Positions 51,508 through 60,637 are shown, numbered from the stretch's first letter. The stretch: 64,000 bases of DNA from Chitinophaga tropicalis (GCF_009758205.1 NZ_WRXN01000010.1:124001-188000), one strand, 5' to 3'. A program made the numbers and translations. Notes: generated by a model from the sequence alone, not told the origin.

Positions 51508-54500
51508 ATGGAACACCGATATCTACGCCAATTTCCTAAGTACTGGTATACTCTACCAGGGATTCTGATGATCATTATTCTGTGCGGAGCAAACGCGCAG
51601 GCGCAAACCGTTGACTTTACTGCAGATAACTGGAGTGGTTGCGGCACAGCCTATGTACAGTTCACCAACCAGTCTACCACCGGCGGATCTGCCGTATGGG
51701 ACTTCGGAGATGGCGGGGCCAATTCCACCCTATGGAATGCCACCCGTTCTTTCAACCGGCCGGGCACATTTAACGTTACACTGACAGTTACTTATCCCAG
51801 TGGAACGTCCCGTTCTGTAACACATACTGTCCGCGTATATAACAAACCGGATGTAAGGTTCTCGACCACCCCTATTACGGGTTGTACTCCCCTGGTGGTA
51901 AACTTCCAGGACCAGTCATCTGCCGGAGATGGTACTATTACCAGCATTAACTGGGATTTTGGCGATGGTAACGGCAGCACTGGCGCCACGGCTTCCCATA
52001 CATACACAGCAGGAGGCAACATCACTGCTACTTCCATAGTAACCAACAGCTTTGGTTGTATAGGCAGCGGCGGACAGAACATCAGGGTGAATGCTACCCC
52101 GGTAGCTTCCTTTACCAGCAATGTGCAGGGGGGATGTAAGGCCCCGCTTACAGTGAACTTTACCAATACCACAACCCTGAACACTTCTGTTACCACTGCC
52201 GTAAACTACCAGTGGGATTTCGGAGACGGTACTACCAGTTCAGATATGCATCCATCCCATACCTATACCAGTATGGGTAGTTTTCCGGTACGGCTTACAG
52301 CCACCACTGCAGACGGGTGTACTCATACTGTAACACAAAACAATTATATAGTAATCGCGTCTACTCTTCAGGCAGACTTCACTATACAGCAGAGTGCGTG
52401 TGCGGGCGCTAACCTGACCTTTCAGAACACTACACAGCCAGCTCCTGTATCTGCCACCTGGACATTCTCTGATGGCACGGTACAGAATACGGTAGATGCG
52501 GTAAAATCCTTCCCGGCTGCGGGCGATTACTCTGTAACGCTCAGGTCTATTACACAGGATGGTTGTGAGGCTACCGTTACCCGCACCTTTCATATCAATG
52601 ATAAGCCAACTGCCACTTTCACCGTTCAGCCCATTCCGGCCTGCCGGATCCCGACAGACGCCACCGTTACTTATACAGGCAGCGGCGCTACGTCCTGGGC
52701 ATGGAACTTTGGCGATGGCGGAACTTCTACCGGACAAAATCCTACTCACAGGTATACTGCAGAACGTGCCTACAATATATTCCTGACAGCTACCAACGCC
52801 CAGGGTTGTGTTGATACACATACCGTGGTTTACCTGGTGAAAATGCCTACACTGGCGTTTACCGGTCCGCTTGCAGGTTGTGTGCCTATGACTGCTACTT
52901 ACCGGCCTTCCGGCGTATCTGCCGACCCGTTCGTATCTTTTGCATGGGACTTCGGCGATGGCGGCACCTCCACACAGCAGGTACCTACTTATACTTTTAC
53001 CAGGGCAGGAACATTCATTGTACGCCTGACCGTTACTACACGGACAGGTTGTACACGTACTTTCCAGCAAACTGTAAGGGTGGGAACCCCGGTCAGTGTG
53101 GACTTCACGGTTGACAAGACAACAGGATGCCAGTCTACTCCGTTCAACTTTACAGACCTTTCCACTCCCCAGGTGGCGGGTATGACCTGGCTCTGGAGCT
53201 TCCGCGGACCAACCGGCGTTACCACTACCGCTACCACGCAGAACCCTACAGTAACATTTGGTTCAGTTGGTCAGCAGGATGTAACGCTGACCATCAACAA
53301 TAACGGATGTACCACCACCCTGACCAAGTCAGATTATGTTGAGACCTTCCCTCCACAGGCCCGGTTTACAATAGGCACTGTAGATTGTGCCAATTTGTAC
53401 AGGCGTGTATTCACAGATAACTCTGATTTCGGGGCCAGTCCTACACAGATGTGGAATTGGAATTTCGGGGATGGTGTCACCTCCAACCAACAATCACCCA
53501 CACATACTTATACTGCCGGAGGCACTTATACTGTCACGCTCACTGTAGATAATGGCAGCTGTACCTCTACCACTACTCAGATAGTAAGAGTGCTGGATAC
53601 CAAACCGGTTATCTATGCTACACCAGCCACCATATGCCGCGATAATCCTGTTGCCTTTACTTCTGACCCGCTGAGCGCAACAGAGTACCCGTCTTTTGTA
53701 TGGGCATTTGGCGATGGCAATACAGCTACCGGCTCTTCTGCCTCTTACACTTATACAACAGCAGGTATCTACAATGCTATTGCAACAACAACGGATATGT
53801 ATGGTTGCCAGCATGTTTCTGATCCGCTGACAATAACTGTGAACGGTTCTGACGCTAACTTTACCATTGCTGCACGTCAGTGTAAAGATGAGCAGATCAC
53901 CTTCACAGACAATTCCACTACACGTGCGGGCAACACTATAGTTTCCTGGACATGGGATTTTGGTGATGGCAGCGCCCCGGTAGTGTACAATGGTTCACTT
54001 CCGGCCAGCATCACCCATACTTATACCACTTTCAATGACTTCCCTGTAAAACTCACCGTAAGGGATAATACGGGCTGTGAAAACAGCTTTACAGACGTGG
54101 TGCATATTGCCAATATAGTAGCCAGCTTTGGCGCTAACGGCAACATTGCCTGTCTGAACCAGCCGTTCCAGTTCAATAACACTTCTGTGACTGAACCTCT
54201 TACCTATGCCTGGACGTTTGGCGATGGCGGCACAAGTACAGACCAGTCTCCGGCACATACTTATACTACTGCCGGCAACTACACTGTAACGCTGGATATT
54301 ACCGGAAGCACCGGTTGTACTTCACACGCAGAGATCACAAACTTTATAAGGGTACCTAACCCGGTGGCCAACTTCAGTTATCCGCCTATTGCAGCAGATA
54401 TCTGTCCGCCGATAAAAGTACAGTTCACCAACAGCTCTACAGACTTTGTAAGTTCCGCGTGGGATTTCGGTGACGGAAGCACATCTTCAGAAGACAATCC

Positions 54501-56379
54501 GCTGCATAACTATATCAGGCCTGGTACTTTCCCTGTTACGCTGACCGTATTCTCAGAAGGTGGTTGTCCAAGTGCTCCTGCAGGTCCGCAAAACCTGTTC
54601 ATAGCCGGTCCGGACGGTTCTTTCACTGTAACGCCGCAAACAGGCTGCTGGCCGTTGACAACCAGTATGAGCGCTACCTCTCTGAATGCTGTTGTAAAAT
54701 ATATCTGGGACTTTGGGGATGGTTACTCTGTTACCACTACCACTCCTAATTCTCCTTCTTACACCTATCAGCGTGAAGGCGCCTACTATCCGGTAGTACT
54801 GCTGGAAGATTCCCGTGGTTGCCGTGTAGCTGCTGCAGGTACACCTACTGTGGTAGCAGATAAGATAAAAGGTCAGTTCACTGCCGATCTGACACAGGCC
54901 TGCGATGGTGGTACTGTTTATTTTGCTGCTACATCCACCGGTGTTTCCAATGATCTGGGTAATGTACCGACTTATACCTGGGACTTTGGCATAACCGGCC
55001 GTACAGATGATGTAGGTAGCGGCGCCAGTGCCAACTTTGTGTACAACACCCCAGGTACTTACACTGTAACGCTGAGATCTACCACAGACTATGGCTGTAA
55101 CCATGATACTACCCTGAACATTGAAATAGAAGCCACGCCGGCAGCAGAGATAGTAGCTATCAATCCTTTCTGTACGGGTTCAACCATACAGTTACAGGGC
55201 CGTGATAACAGGAACCTGCCGGGTACGCAATGGTTATGGTCTGTCAACAACCAGCTGTACAATACTGTAACGCCGCCTCCTGTTACTTTCAGCCAGGCAA
55301 GCAGCTATCCTGTACAGCTCACCATTACTTCTGCAAGCGGTAACTGTAAGAGTACGGACCTGAAATATGCAGATGCAGTGGCTTATCCGACACTTGATCC
55401 GTCTCCTGACAGTTCAGGTATCTGTCTTGGCAATTCCCTGCAGTTGCAGGCCAATACAGACGCCGGCGTACAGGTAGCGTGGACCAACTATAACATTTCT
55501 GACCCTAACAGTATCAGCCCGGTAGTGAATCCTACAGTAGATACTACTTACCATGTAACGGCAACAAACAGTGCAGGTTGTGCTTCTCAGGCTGATGTGA
55601 TAGTGCGGGTATCGCAACCATTCACTGTACAGGTAAGTGATGCTGAAGTGTGCGCCGGCCAGTCGATACAGCTGCATGCCAGTGGAGCTGTTAACTACCA
55701 GTGGTCGCCCGCTACAGGTCTGAGCAGCGCTACTACTGCCAATCCTCTGGCGTTCCCGGATTCTACTACTACTTATACCGTAACAGGTAGCGGCAGTGAC
55801 GCCTGCTTTACCGATACGAAGACCGCTACTGTAACCGTTCATGCGCTGCCTCAGATCAATGCAGGTGAAGACATGCAGCTGGGTGTAGGCACCAGCATTG
55901 TACTTCCGGCCACCGGCAGCAGCGATATTACTGATATTGAATGGTCGCCCGCAACAGGACTGAGCTGTATAGATTGTTTGAGGCCAACGGCATCTCCAAA
56001 ACAATCTATCACTTATCATGTTACTGTAAGTAATGACTTTGGCTGTAAGAACATGGATGATATCACCATCACGATGATATGTGAATCCGGTTCAACGTTC
56101 CTGCCGAATACATTTACACCGAATGGCGACGGACAGAATGATATCTTCTACATCAGGGGCAAGGGTGTTAAATCAGTTAAATCATTCAGGATATTTAACC
56201 GCTGGGGCCAACAGGTATTTGAAAGGACCAACTTTGGAATAGAAGATCCGCTGTATGGCTGGGATGGTAAACAGAACGGTCAGCTGGTCAACCCGGATGT
56301 ATTTATCTACATAATTGAACTGATCTGCGATACCAACGAAGCATTCACTATTAAAGGAAATGTAATGTTGTTAAGGTAA
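51508..56379 (+). CDS. giant multi-PKD surface protein with gliding-motility-type C-terminal domain
   Basis: 1,623 residues. A signal peptide ends near NAQAQ. Then come about 14 PKD-type repeats: 11 have the FGDG core (e.g. VWDFGDGGAN, WDFGDGTTSS, WTFGDGGTST) and three have variants such as WTFSDGT, WSFRGPT and WDFGITG. Two further Ig-like repeats follow, with cysteines. The end (about 1530-1623) is the CHU_C/gliding-associated type B sorting domain: FLPNTFTPNGDGQNDIFYI, FRIFNRWGQQVFER and GWDGKQNGQLVNPDVFIYI. Such proteins are exported by the type IX system and stay on the surface as adhesins. Secretion of type B proteins usually requires a PorP/SprF partner, which lies 70 bases downstream. 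Confidence 0.94.
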   Translation: MEHRYLRQFPKYWYTLPGILMIIILCGANAQAQTVDFTADNWSGCGTAYVQFTNQSTTGGSAVWDFGDGGANSTLWNATRSFNRPGTFNVTLTVTYPSGTSRSVTHTVRVYNKPDVRFSTTPITGCTPLVVNFQDQSSAGDGTITSINWDFGDGNGSTGATASHTYTAGGNITATSIVTNSFGCIGSGGQNIRVNATPVASFTSNVQGGCKAPLTVNFTNTTTLNTSVTTAVNYQWDFGDGTTSSDMHPSHTYTSMGSFPVRLTATTADGCTHTVTQNNYIVIASTLQADFTIQQSACAGANLTFQNTTQPAPVSATWTFSDGTVQNTVDAVKSFPAAGDYSVTLRSITQDGCEATVTRTFHINDKPTATFTVQPIPACRIPTDATVTYTGSGATSWAWNFGDGGTSTGQNPTHRYTAERAYNIFLTATNAQGCVDTHTVVYLVKMPTLAFTGPLAGCVPMTATYRPSGVSADPFVSFAWDFGDGGTSTQQVPTYTFTRAGTFIVRLTVTTRTGCTRTFQQTVRVGTPVSVDFTVDKTTGCQSTPFNFTDLSTPQVAGMTWLWSFRGPTGVTTTATTQNPTVTFGSVGQQDVTLTINNNGCTTTLTKSDYVETFPPQARFTIGTVDCANLYRRVFTDNSDFGASPTQMWNWNFGDGVTSNQQSPTHTYTAGGTYTVTLTVDNGSCTSTTTQIVRVLDTKPVIYATPATICRDNPVAFTSDPLSATEYPSFVWAFGDGNTATGSSASYTYTTAGIYNAIATTTDMYGCQHVSDPLTITVNGSDANFTIAARQCKDEQITFTDNSTTRAGNTIVSWTWDFGDGSAPVVYNGSLPASITHTYTTFNDFPVKLTVRDNTGCENSFTDVVHIANIVASFGANGNIACLNQPFQFNNTSVTEPLTYAWTFGDGGTSTDQSPAHTYTTAGNYTVTLDITGSTGCTSHAEITNFIRVPNPVANFSYPPIAADICPPIKVQFTNSSTDFVSSAWDFGDGSTSSEDNPLHNYIRPGTFPVTLTVFSEGGCPSAPAGPQNLFIAGPDGSFTVTPQTGCWPLTTSMSATSLNAVVKYIWDFGDGYSVTTTTPNSPSYTYQREGAYYPVVLLEDSRGCRVAAAGTPTVVADKIKGQFTADLTQACDGGTVYFAATSTGVSNDLGNVPTYTWDFGITGRTDDVGSGASANFVYNTPGTYTVTLRSTTDYGCNHDTTLNIEIEATPAAEIVAINPFCTGSTIQLQGRDNRNLPGTQWLWSVNNQLYNTVTPPPVTFSQASSYPVQLTITSASGNCKSTDLKYADAVAYPTLDPSPDSSGICLGNSLQLQANTDAGVQVAWTNYNISDPNSISPVVNPTVDTTYHVTATNSAGCASQADVIVRVSQPFTVQVSDAEVCAGQSIQLHASGAVNYQWSPATGLSSATTANPLAFPDSTTTYTVTGSGSDACFTDTKTATVTVHALPQINAGEDMQLGVGTSIVLPATGSSDITDIEWSPATGLSCIDCLRPTASPKQSITYHVTVSNDFGCKNMDDITITMICESGSTFLPNTFTPNGDGQNDIFYIRGKGVKSVKSFRIFNRWGQQVFERTNFGIEDPLYGWDGKQNGQLVNPDVFIYIIELICDTNEAFTIKGNVMLLR

Positions 56380-56449
56380 TGTCACACCTTAACAACATTA
56401 AGCCATATACCACATAAAAAATGACCATATACTATTTAAAACTGCCAGC

Positions 56450-57481
56450 ATGAGAATGAATTGTAGAAATTTGTTATTGGCACTTTGCGTATGCAGCGCA
56501 TTTAACCTGAACGCCCAGGATATTCACCTGTCGCAGTTCTATGAAACTCCTATTCTGCGTAACCCTGCACTGATAGGTATTTTTAACGGAGATTACCGTG
56601 TACAGGCAGTGTACAGGAACCAGTGGAACAGTGTTACCATTCCTTACCAGACAGGAACGGTGAGTGCGGAACTTAAGTTCCCTGTGGGAAGGAGCGAAGA
56701 TTTTGTGACAACAGGTATTCAATTTACATATGACAGGGCTGGTACTGCCAAGCTTCAGTCGGTGCAGGTATTACCGGCTATCAACTATCATAAATCGCTC
56801 AGCCAGGATAAGAACATGTTCCTTTCCGTAGGTTTCATGGGAGGCCTGGTACAGCGGCAGTTTGATCCGTCAAAGCTTACTTTCAATAACCAGTATACAG
56901 GCGGCCGTTTTGACCCTACCACGGCCAGCGGAGAGGAAGGCAAGCTGGCCCTGAGGGGATATACTTACCTGGATGCCGGTGCGGGCCTCAGCTTTAACAG
57001 CACTATCGGAGAAGATGTGAATTACTTCATAGGCGCCGCATTGTATCACTTTACCCGGCCCAGGATATCGTTCTATAATGATAAGACCATCACTATGGAC
57101 CCCAAGCTTACCTTTAATGCCGGTATCACCATACCAATGGATGACCGGGTAAGGATAATTGGTCAATACAACCAGCTGCACATGGGCGCTTATTCTGAGT
57201 ACATAGGTGGGGCGCTGATAGGATACAGCCTGTATAAGGACGGGCTGGAAAGCAGCCGTGCTTTTTACGGCGGTTTGTTCATGCGTTATAAGGATGCCAT
57301 TATACCTTCTTTCCGTCTGGATATGGAAACATATGAGGTAGGCTTCACTTACGACGCCAATATTTCCAAGCTGAGAACGGCCAGCCAGACCTTTGGAGGC
57401 TTTGAAGTATCGCTGGTATTCAAAGGATTCCTGAACAGCCGCAACAGCACACTGGAAAGCATACACTGTCCAAGATTCTGA
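56450..57481 (+). CDS. PorP/SprF family type IX secretion membrane protein
   Basis: 343 residues. Signal peptide (cleavage near NLNAQ) and then the PorP/SprF signature DIHLSQFYETPILRNPALIG followed by GDYRVQAVYRNQWNSVTIPY. The rest is a beta-barrel pattern with strands such as VTTGIQFTYDRAG, NMFLSVGFMGGLVQRQFD and MRYKDAIIPSFRLDMETYEV. The family forms outer-membrane barrels paired with SprB-like gliding proteins. In Flavobacterium johnsoniae the SprF partner is needed to secrete SprB. It is adjacent to the PKD protein gene and probably in its operon. A terminator follows. Confidence 0.94.
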   Translation: MRMNCRNLLLALCVCSAFNLNAQDIHLSQFYETPILRNPALIGIFNGDYRVQAVYRNQWNSVTIPYQTGTVSAELKFPVGRSEDFVTTGIQFTYDRAGTAKLQSVQVLPAINYHKSLSQDKNMFLSVGFMGGLVQRQFDPSKLTFNNQYTGGRFDPTTASGEEGKLALRGYTYLDAGAGLSFNSTIGEDVNYFIGAALYHFTRPRISFYNDKTITMDPKLTFNAGITIPMDDRVRIIGQYNQLHMGAYSEYIGGALIGYSLYKDGLESSRAFYGGLFMRYKDAIIPSFRLDMETYEVGFTYDANISKLRTASQTFGGFEVSLVFKGFLNSRNSTLESIHCPRF

Positions 57482-57508
57482 CCCGGGCTTTCCCGGACTT
57501 ATAATAGT

Positions 57509-57540
57509 AACGCTTCCGCCTGTGGTGGAAGCGTTTTTTC
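57509..57540 (+). terminator. terminator of the PKD-porP operon
   Basis: AACGCTTCCGCC (57509-57520) with GGTGGAAGCGTT (57524-57535), a 12-bp stem with one G-T pair and a 3-base loop, then TTTTT. It carries the AACGCTT stem. Confidence 0.85.
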
Positions 57541-57589
57541 TGCCTTCCATTTTCTATCTTTATGCCTCACATTAAAACAAGAATAACAG

Positions 57590-58060
57590 ATGAGCATAAC
57601 AGTTGGTACAAAAGCGCCTGCTTTTTCGCTGGTAAATACCGAAAAGCAGAAGGTAGCTCTGGAAGATTTCAAGGGTCAGAACCTGGTGATCTTATTTTTT
57701 CCGATGGCATTTACCGGTACCTGCACTACTGAACTGTGCAGTGTAAGGGATAGCCTGGCCATATATAATGGACTGAACACAGCGGTAGTTGGTATTTCTG
57801 TGGATTCTCCCTTTACCCTGGGTAAGTTCAAGGCTGATCAGCAGCTGAATTTCCCCCTGCTGTCTGACTTTAACAAGGAGGCTTCACAGGCTTACGGTTC
57901 CTTTTATGAGACTTTTGTGCTGGACCTGAAAGGCGTTTCCAAGCGTTCAGCCTTTGTAGTTGATAAGGACGGTGTAATAAGATATGCGCAGGTGCTTGAC
58001 ACCGCCAGCGATCTACCTGATTTTGAGGCAATTAAATCGACTTTAACCAGCCTGCAATAA
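57590..58060 (+). CDS. peroxiredoxin (PrxQ/BCP- or AhpE-like)
   Basis: 156 residues. It reduces peroxides through a reactive cysteine. Thioredoxin-like fold with the peroxidatic motif FPMAFTGTCTTELC (PxxxTxxC, about 43-54). A second cysteine five residues after the first (C-x4-C), as in PrxQ, suggests an internal disulfide mechanism. The following SVRDSL has the conserved Arg. The C-terminal half has GISVDSPFTLGKF and FVVDKDGVIRYAQV. A -7-like TATCTTTA lies 28 bases before the ATG. The gene stands alone with a terminator after it. Confidence 0.93.
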   Translation: MSITVGTKAPAFSLVNTEKQKVALEDFKGQNLVILFFPMAFTGTCTTELCSVRDSLAIYNGLNTAVVGISVDSPFTLGKFKADQQLNFPLLSDFNKEASQAYGSFYETFVLDLKGVSKRSAFVVDKDGVIRYAQVLDTASDLPDFEAIKSTLTSLQ

Positions 58061-58096
58061 AATTTCAGCGGAAGCGTTAATTTTTTCAAAAAAGTG

Positions 58097-58125
58097 ATGG
58101 CAAGCCTTTCTTTTTGGCTTGCCAT
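58097..58125 (+). terminator. terminator of the peroxiredoxin gene
   Basis: ATGGCAAGCC (58097-58106) with GGCTTGCCAT (58116-58125), a perfect 10-bp stem with a pyrimidine loop, then TTG. T-run quality is moderate. Confidence 0.6.
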
Positions 58126-58161
58126 TTGTTATTTTTACATAGGATGTATTTCCACAAAAAA

Positions 58162-58179
58162 GGATCGCCAAGGCGATCC
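58162..58179. repeat. GGATCGCC-AA-GGCGATCC palindrome
   Basis: A perfect 8-bp inverted repeat with a 2-base centre, 38 bases upstream of the TATCTTTG promoter of the small T9SS gene. It could be an operator or a short hairpin. Confidence 0.5.
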
Positions 58180-58217
58180 CTATCATGAAATAAACTATTT
58201 ATATTTGAAAAAAATTT

Positions 58218-58225
58218 TATCTTTG
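58218..58225 (+). promoter_or_regulatory. -7 element of the small T9SS protein gene
   Basis: TATCTTTG, an exact TAnnTTTG, 5 bases before the ATG at 58231, so the mRNA is expected to be leaderless. No TTG at ideal spacing. Confidence 0.55.
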
Positions 58226-58230
58226 CATAT

Positions 58231-58587
58231 ATGTGGAAAACCTTTACACTTTTACTTACTTGCTTTATTTGTCTCCTTACCCTGACCGGGAAGGCGCAAT
58301 TTAGTGCCAAGACGTCGTCTCCTTTTGAAGGGACTGCGAGTAAGATTGTGAAGTTATATCCTAACCCGGCTACTACCAGGATCTATTTCGAATTACAGAA
58401 CAATAACGAACAGATATATGATCTTATTGTTTTTAACTTCCTGGGTAAAAGAGTAGATCAGGTAAAAAACATAAGTGGAAAGACCCCACTGGACCTGGGC
58501 GCTTATTATAGCGGAGTGTATATCTTCCAGTTAAGGGACCGTCAGGGTAACCTGGTTGAATCGGGTAAGTTTAACGTCGTCAAGTAG
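58231..58587 (+). CDS. small exported protein consisting of a T9SS type A sorting domain
   Basis: 118 residues. Signal peptide (cleavage near TGKAQ) and about 15 further residues, then a type A C-terminal sorting domain that makes up nearly all of the mature protein: VKLYPNPATTRIYFELQNN, then YDLIVFNFLGKRVDQVKN and GVYIFQLRDRQGNLVESGKF with end FNVVK. The sorting domain normally follows a large cargo; here the cargo is almost absent. It may be a truncated gene, a regulator of the sorting machinery, or a decoy substrate. A leaderless-type promoter precedes it and a strong terminator follows, so it is a separate gene. Confidence 0.85.
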   Translation: MWKTFTLLLTCFICLLTLTGKAQFSAKTSSPFEGTASKIVKLYPNPATTRIYFELQNNNEQIYDLIVFNFLGKRVDQVKNISGKTPLDLGAYYSGVYIFQLRDRQGNLVESGKFNVVK

Positions 58588-58608
58588 TTAAAGAAACTGA
58601 TATAAATA

Positions 58609-58636
58609 AAAAAGGAGCGGTGACCGCTCCTTTTTT
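58609..58636. terminator. bidirectional terminator
   Basis: AAAAAGGAGCGGT pairs with ACCGCTCCTTTTT (58609-58621 with 58623-58635), followed by T/A tracts on both sides, between the small T9SS gene and the convergent methyltransferase. Confidence 0.85.
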
Positions 58637-58679
58637 TATTGCTTTTACTGGCAGTATTTCCAGAAAATGGAATTTTCTT

Positions 58680-59852
58680 TTATTGAACTTCCACAATCAG
58701 GAATTTCAGGTAAGTTGTATTCTCAATATTCCATAAAATAGGATGGTCCTGGGCCTGCGTCTGGAAAGTTACCTGGCGCAATTTCTTTTTAGCATCCTTT
58801 GCAGCCATGTCGATGATCTCCAGGAAGAGGGAAGGTGGTACCAGGTTGGTGCAGGAAGCAGTGACCAGGAAGCCACCCGGTTTCAGCAGCTTCATACCAC
58901 GGAGGTTGATCTCTTTATACCCTGTAATAGCTTTCTGGATGTTTTCACGGCTTTTGGTGAAGGCCGGAGGGTCCAGGATCACTACATCGAATTTCTTCTC
59001 TTCTTTAGTCCACTGTTTCAGTACATCAAAGGCATTGACAGCCTGGAATTTACATGTGTCTTCCAGGTTATTGAGCTGCGCGTTGCGGCGGGCCGTATTG
59101 ACCGCGTGCTCTGAGATATCCAGTCCCAGCACGCTTTTAGCGCCATAATAACCGGCATGGCAGGAGAAAGTACCTGTATAGCAAAAGGCTTCCAGTACAT
59201 CGGCGCCTTTTACAATATGCTGGATAGCACGGCGATTGTCCTGCTGATCAAGGAAATAGCCGGTTTTCTGGCCATTTTCGATGTCTACATGGAATTTCAG
59301 CCCGTTTTCATTGATAATAATATTAGTATCAAAAGGAGCACTGAGAAATCCTTTCTGCTGGGTCAGGCCTTCCAGTTCGCGAACGGGAACGTCATTACGT
59401 TCATAGATGCCTTTGGGAGAGAAGATCTTTTGCAGGGCATTTACGATAGCGCCTTTCCAGCGGTCCATTCCGAGGGCCAGGGTCTGGAGTACAAAATAGT
59501 CGTTGAACTTGTCTATTACCAGGGCGGGCATATCGTCGGCTTCGCCAAACACCAGGCGGCAGTTTTCCACATATCCCAGCTGCTGGCGGTATTTCCAGGC
59601 TTTCAGCAGGCGGCGGTAAAAGAACTCGTCATCGATCTTTTCATCCTTATCGCGGGTGAGCAGGCGTACCAGTATCTGAGATTGCGGATTGATGTAGCCC
59701 CGGCCTACAAAGAAGCCCTGGTGGGTGAATACATCTACCGTATCTCCGGCGTTCACAGCCCCGTCAATCTCCCCTACTTCATTGCCAAAAATCCAGGGAT
59801 GGCCTTGCAGGACACGGTTCTGTATTTTTTTCTTTAAAAAAACTTTGGTCAT
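58680..59852 (-). CDS. class I SAM-dependent rRNA methyltransferase (RlmI/YccW family)
   Basis: 390 residues from the ATG at 59852. An ATG at 59900 opens the frame earlier, but an exact -7 element lies between the two. N-terminal PUA-type region (about 1-75: VFLKKKIQNRVLQGHPWIFG, VDVFTHQGFFVGRGYINP), then the methyltransferase: VLEAFCYTGTFSCHAGYYGA (motif I), LGLDISEHAVNTARRNAQLN and catalytic VVILDPPAFTKS. The family methylates cytosines of 23S rRNA at C5 (RlmI modifies C1962 in E. coli), so the same role is probable, but the target was not checked. Confidence 0.93.
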   Translation of the reverse strand: MTKVFLKKKIQNRVLQGHPWIFGNEVGEIDGAVNAGDTVDVFTHQGFFVGRGYINPQSQILVRLLTRDKDEKIDDEFFYRRLLKAWKYRQQLGYVENCRLVFGEADDMPALVIDKFNDYFVLQTLALGMDRWKGAIVNALQKIFSPKGIYERNDVPVRELEGLTQQKGFLSAPFDTNIIINENGLKFHVDIENGQKTGYFLDQQDNRRAIQHIVKGADVLEAFCYTGTFSCHAGYYGAKSVLGLDISEHAVNTARRNAQLNNLEDTCKFQAVNAFDVLKQWTKEEKKFDVVILDPPAFTKSRENIQKAITGYKEINLRGMKLLKPGGFLVTASCTNLVPPSLFLEIIDMAAKDAKKKLRQVTFQTQAQDHPILWNIENTTYLKFLIVEVQ

Positions 59853-59871
59853 TATAGCTGTTTCGAAGGCG

Positions 59872-59879
59872 CAAAGGTA
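59872..59879 (-). promoter_or_regulatory. -7 element of the rRNA methyltransferase gene
   Basis: TACCTTTG on the minus strand (59872-59879), an exact TAnnTTTG, 19 bases before the ATG at 59852. Confidence 0.6.
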
Positions 59880-59945
59880 AGGAAAGTCTATGGCATGCAT
59901 AGCGCGGCCGGGTCAAGAAATGTCAATTTGTCTCATCTTCCGCTC

Positions 59946-59975
59946 TTGGCAAGTTAATTGACAAATGTACCTTTG
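59946..59975 (+). promoter_or_regulatory. Bacteroidota-type promoter of grpE-dnaJ
   Basis: TTG (59946-59948), 19 bases, TACCTTTG (59968-59975): an exact TTG-N19-TAnnTTTG, 18 bases before the ATG at 59994. No CIRCE-type inverted repeat is seen, so the operon appears to use the ordinary housekeeping sigma factor. Confidence 0.7.
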
Positions 59976-59993
59976 CAGACAATATTTACTTTC

Positions 59994-60572
59994 ATGACAG
60001 AAAACGAAAAAGATATGCAGACAAACGGACAGGACACCGAAAATGGTAAAGTTATGCCGGATATCAATGCTGATGAGAACCTGAGCGGCACCACACACCT
60101 GAACGACGCCCTGGCGGATGAAAGCGAACTGGACAAGAAACAGCAGGAACTTGACGAGATGAGGGACAAATATCTTCGTTTAGTGGCTGAATTTGATAAC
60201 GTTAAGAAGCGCAATGCCAAAGAACGCATTGAGCTGATGCAGACAGCCAATAAAGAAGTGATCATAGCACTGCTGGATGTACTGGACGATAGTGAGCGTG
60301 CAGCCAAACAACTGGAGACCGCAACAGATGTAAACGCCATAAAAGATGGCATTTCCCTGGTATTCAATAAATTAAAGAACACCCTGCAAACCAAAGGCCT
60401 GAAACCTATGGAAAGTTTGCACACTGAATTTAATCCGGACCTTCATGACGCCCTCACCGAGATCCCGGCTCCTACAGAAGAGCTGAAGGGGAAAGTACTG
60501 GACGAAATGCAGAAAGGCTACTACCTGAATGACAAATTAATACGTCATGCCAGGGTAATAGTAGGGAAATAG
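59994..60572 (+). CDS. grpE: nucleotide exchange factor GrpE
   Basis: 192 residues from the ATG at 59994; a TTG at 59958 lies upstream of the -7 element and is excluded. It releases ADP from DnaK. An acidic, low-complexity N-terminus (about 1-40) is followed by a long coiled-coil helix (KKQQELDEMRDKYLRLVAEF, DNVKKRNAKERIEL) and the beta-domain near the C-terminus: FNPDLHDALTEIPAP and KGYYLNDKLIRHARVIV, the family signature. dnaJ begins 65 bases downstream, the conserved grpE-dnaJ pairing. dnaK is not in the window. Confidence 0.96.
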   Translation: MTENEKDMQTNGQDTENGKVMPDINADENLSGTTHLNDALADESELDKKQQELDEMRDKYLRLVAEFDNVKKRNAKERIELMQTANKEVIIALLDVLDDSERAAKQLETATDVNAIKDGISLVFNKLKNTLQTKGLKPMESLHTEFNPDLHDALTEIPAPTEELKGKVLDEMQKGYYLNDKLIRHARVIVGK

Positions 60573-60607
60573 GTGACGTTCTGACAGAATTGATTTTCAT
60601 TAACCAC

Positions 60608-60624
60608 GCCGGCATTATGCCGGC
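60608..60624. terminator. short hairpin between grpE and dnaJ
   Basis: GCCGGCAT (60608-60615) with ATGCCGGC (60617-60624), followed by TTTAG. Too weak a T-run for a full terminator; possible partial attenuation or mRNA processing signal. Confidence 0.4.
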
Positions 60625-60637
60625 TTTAGTGTGATAT

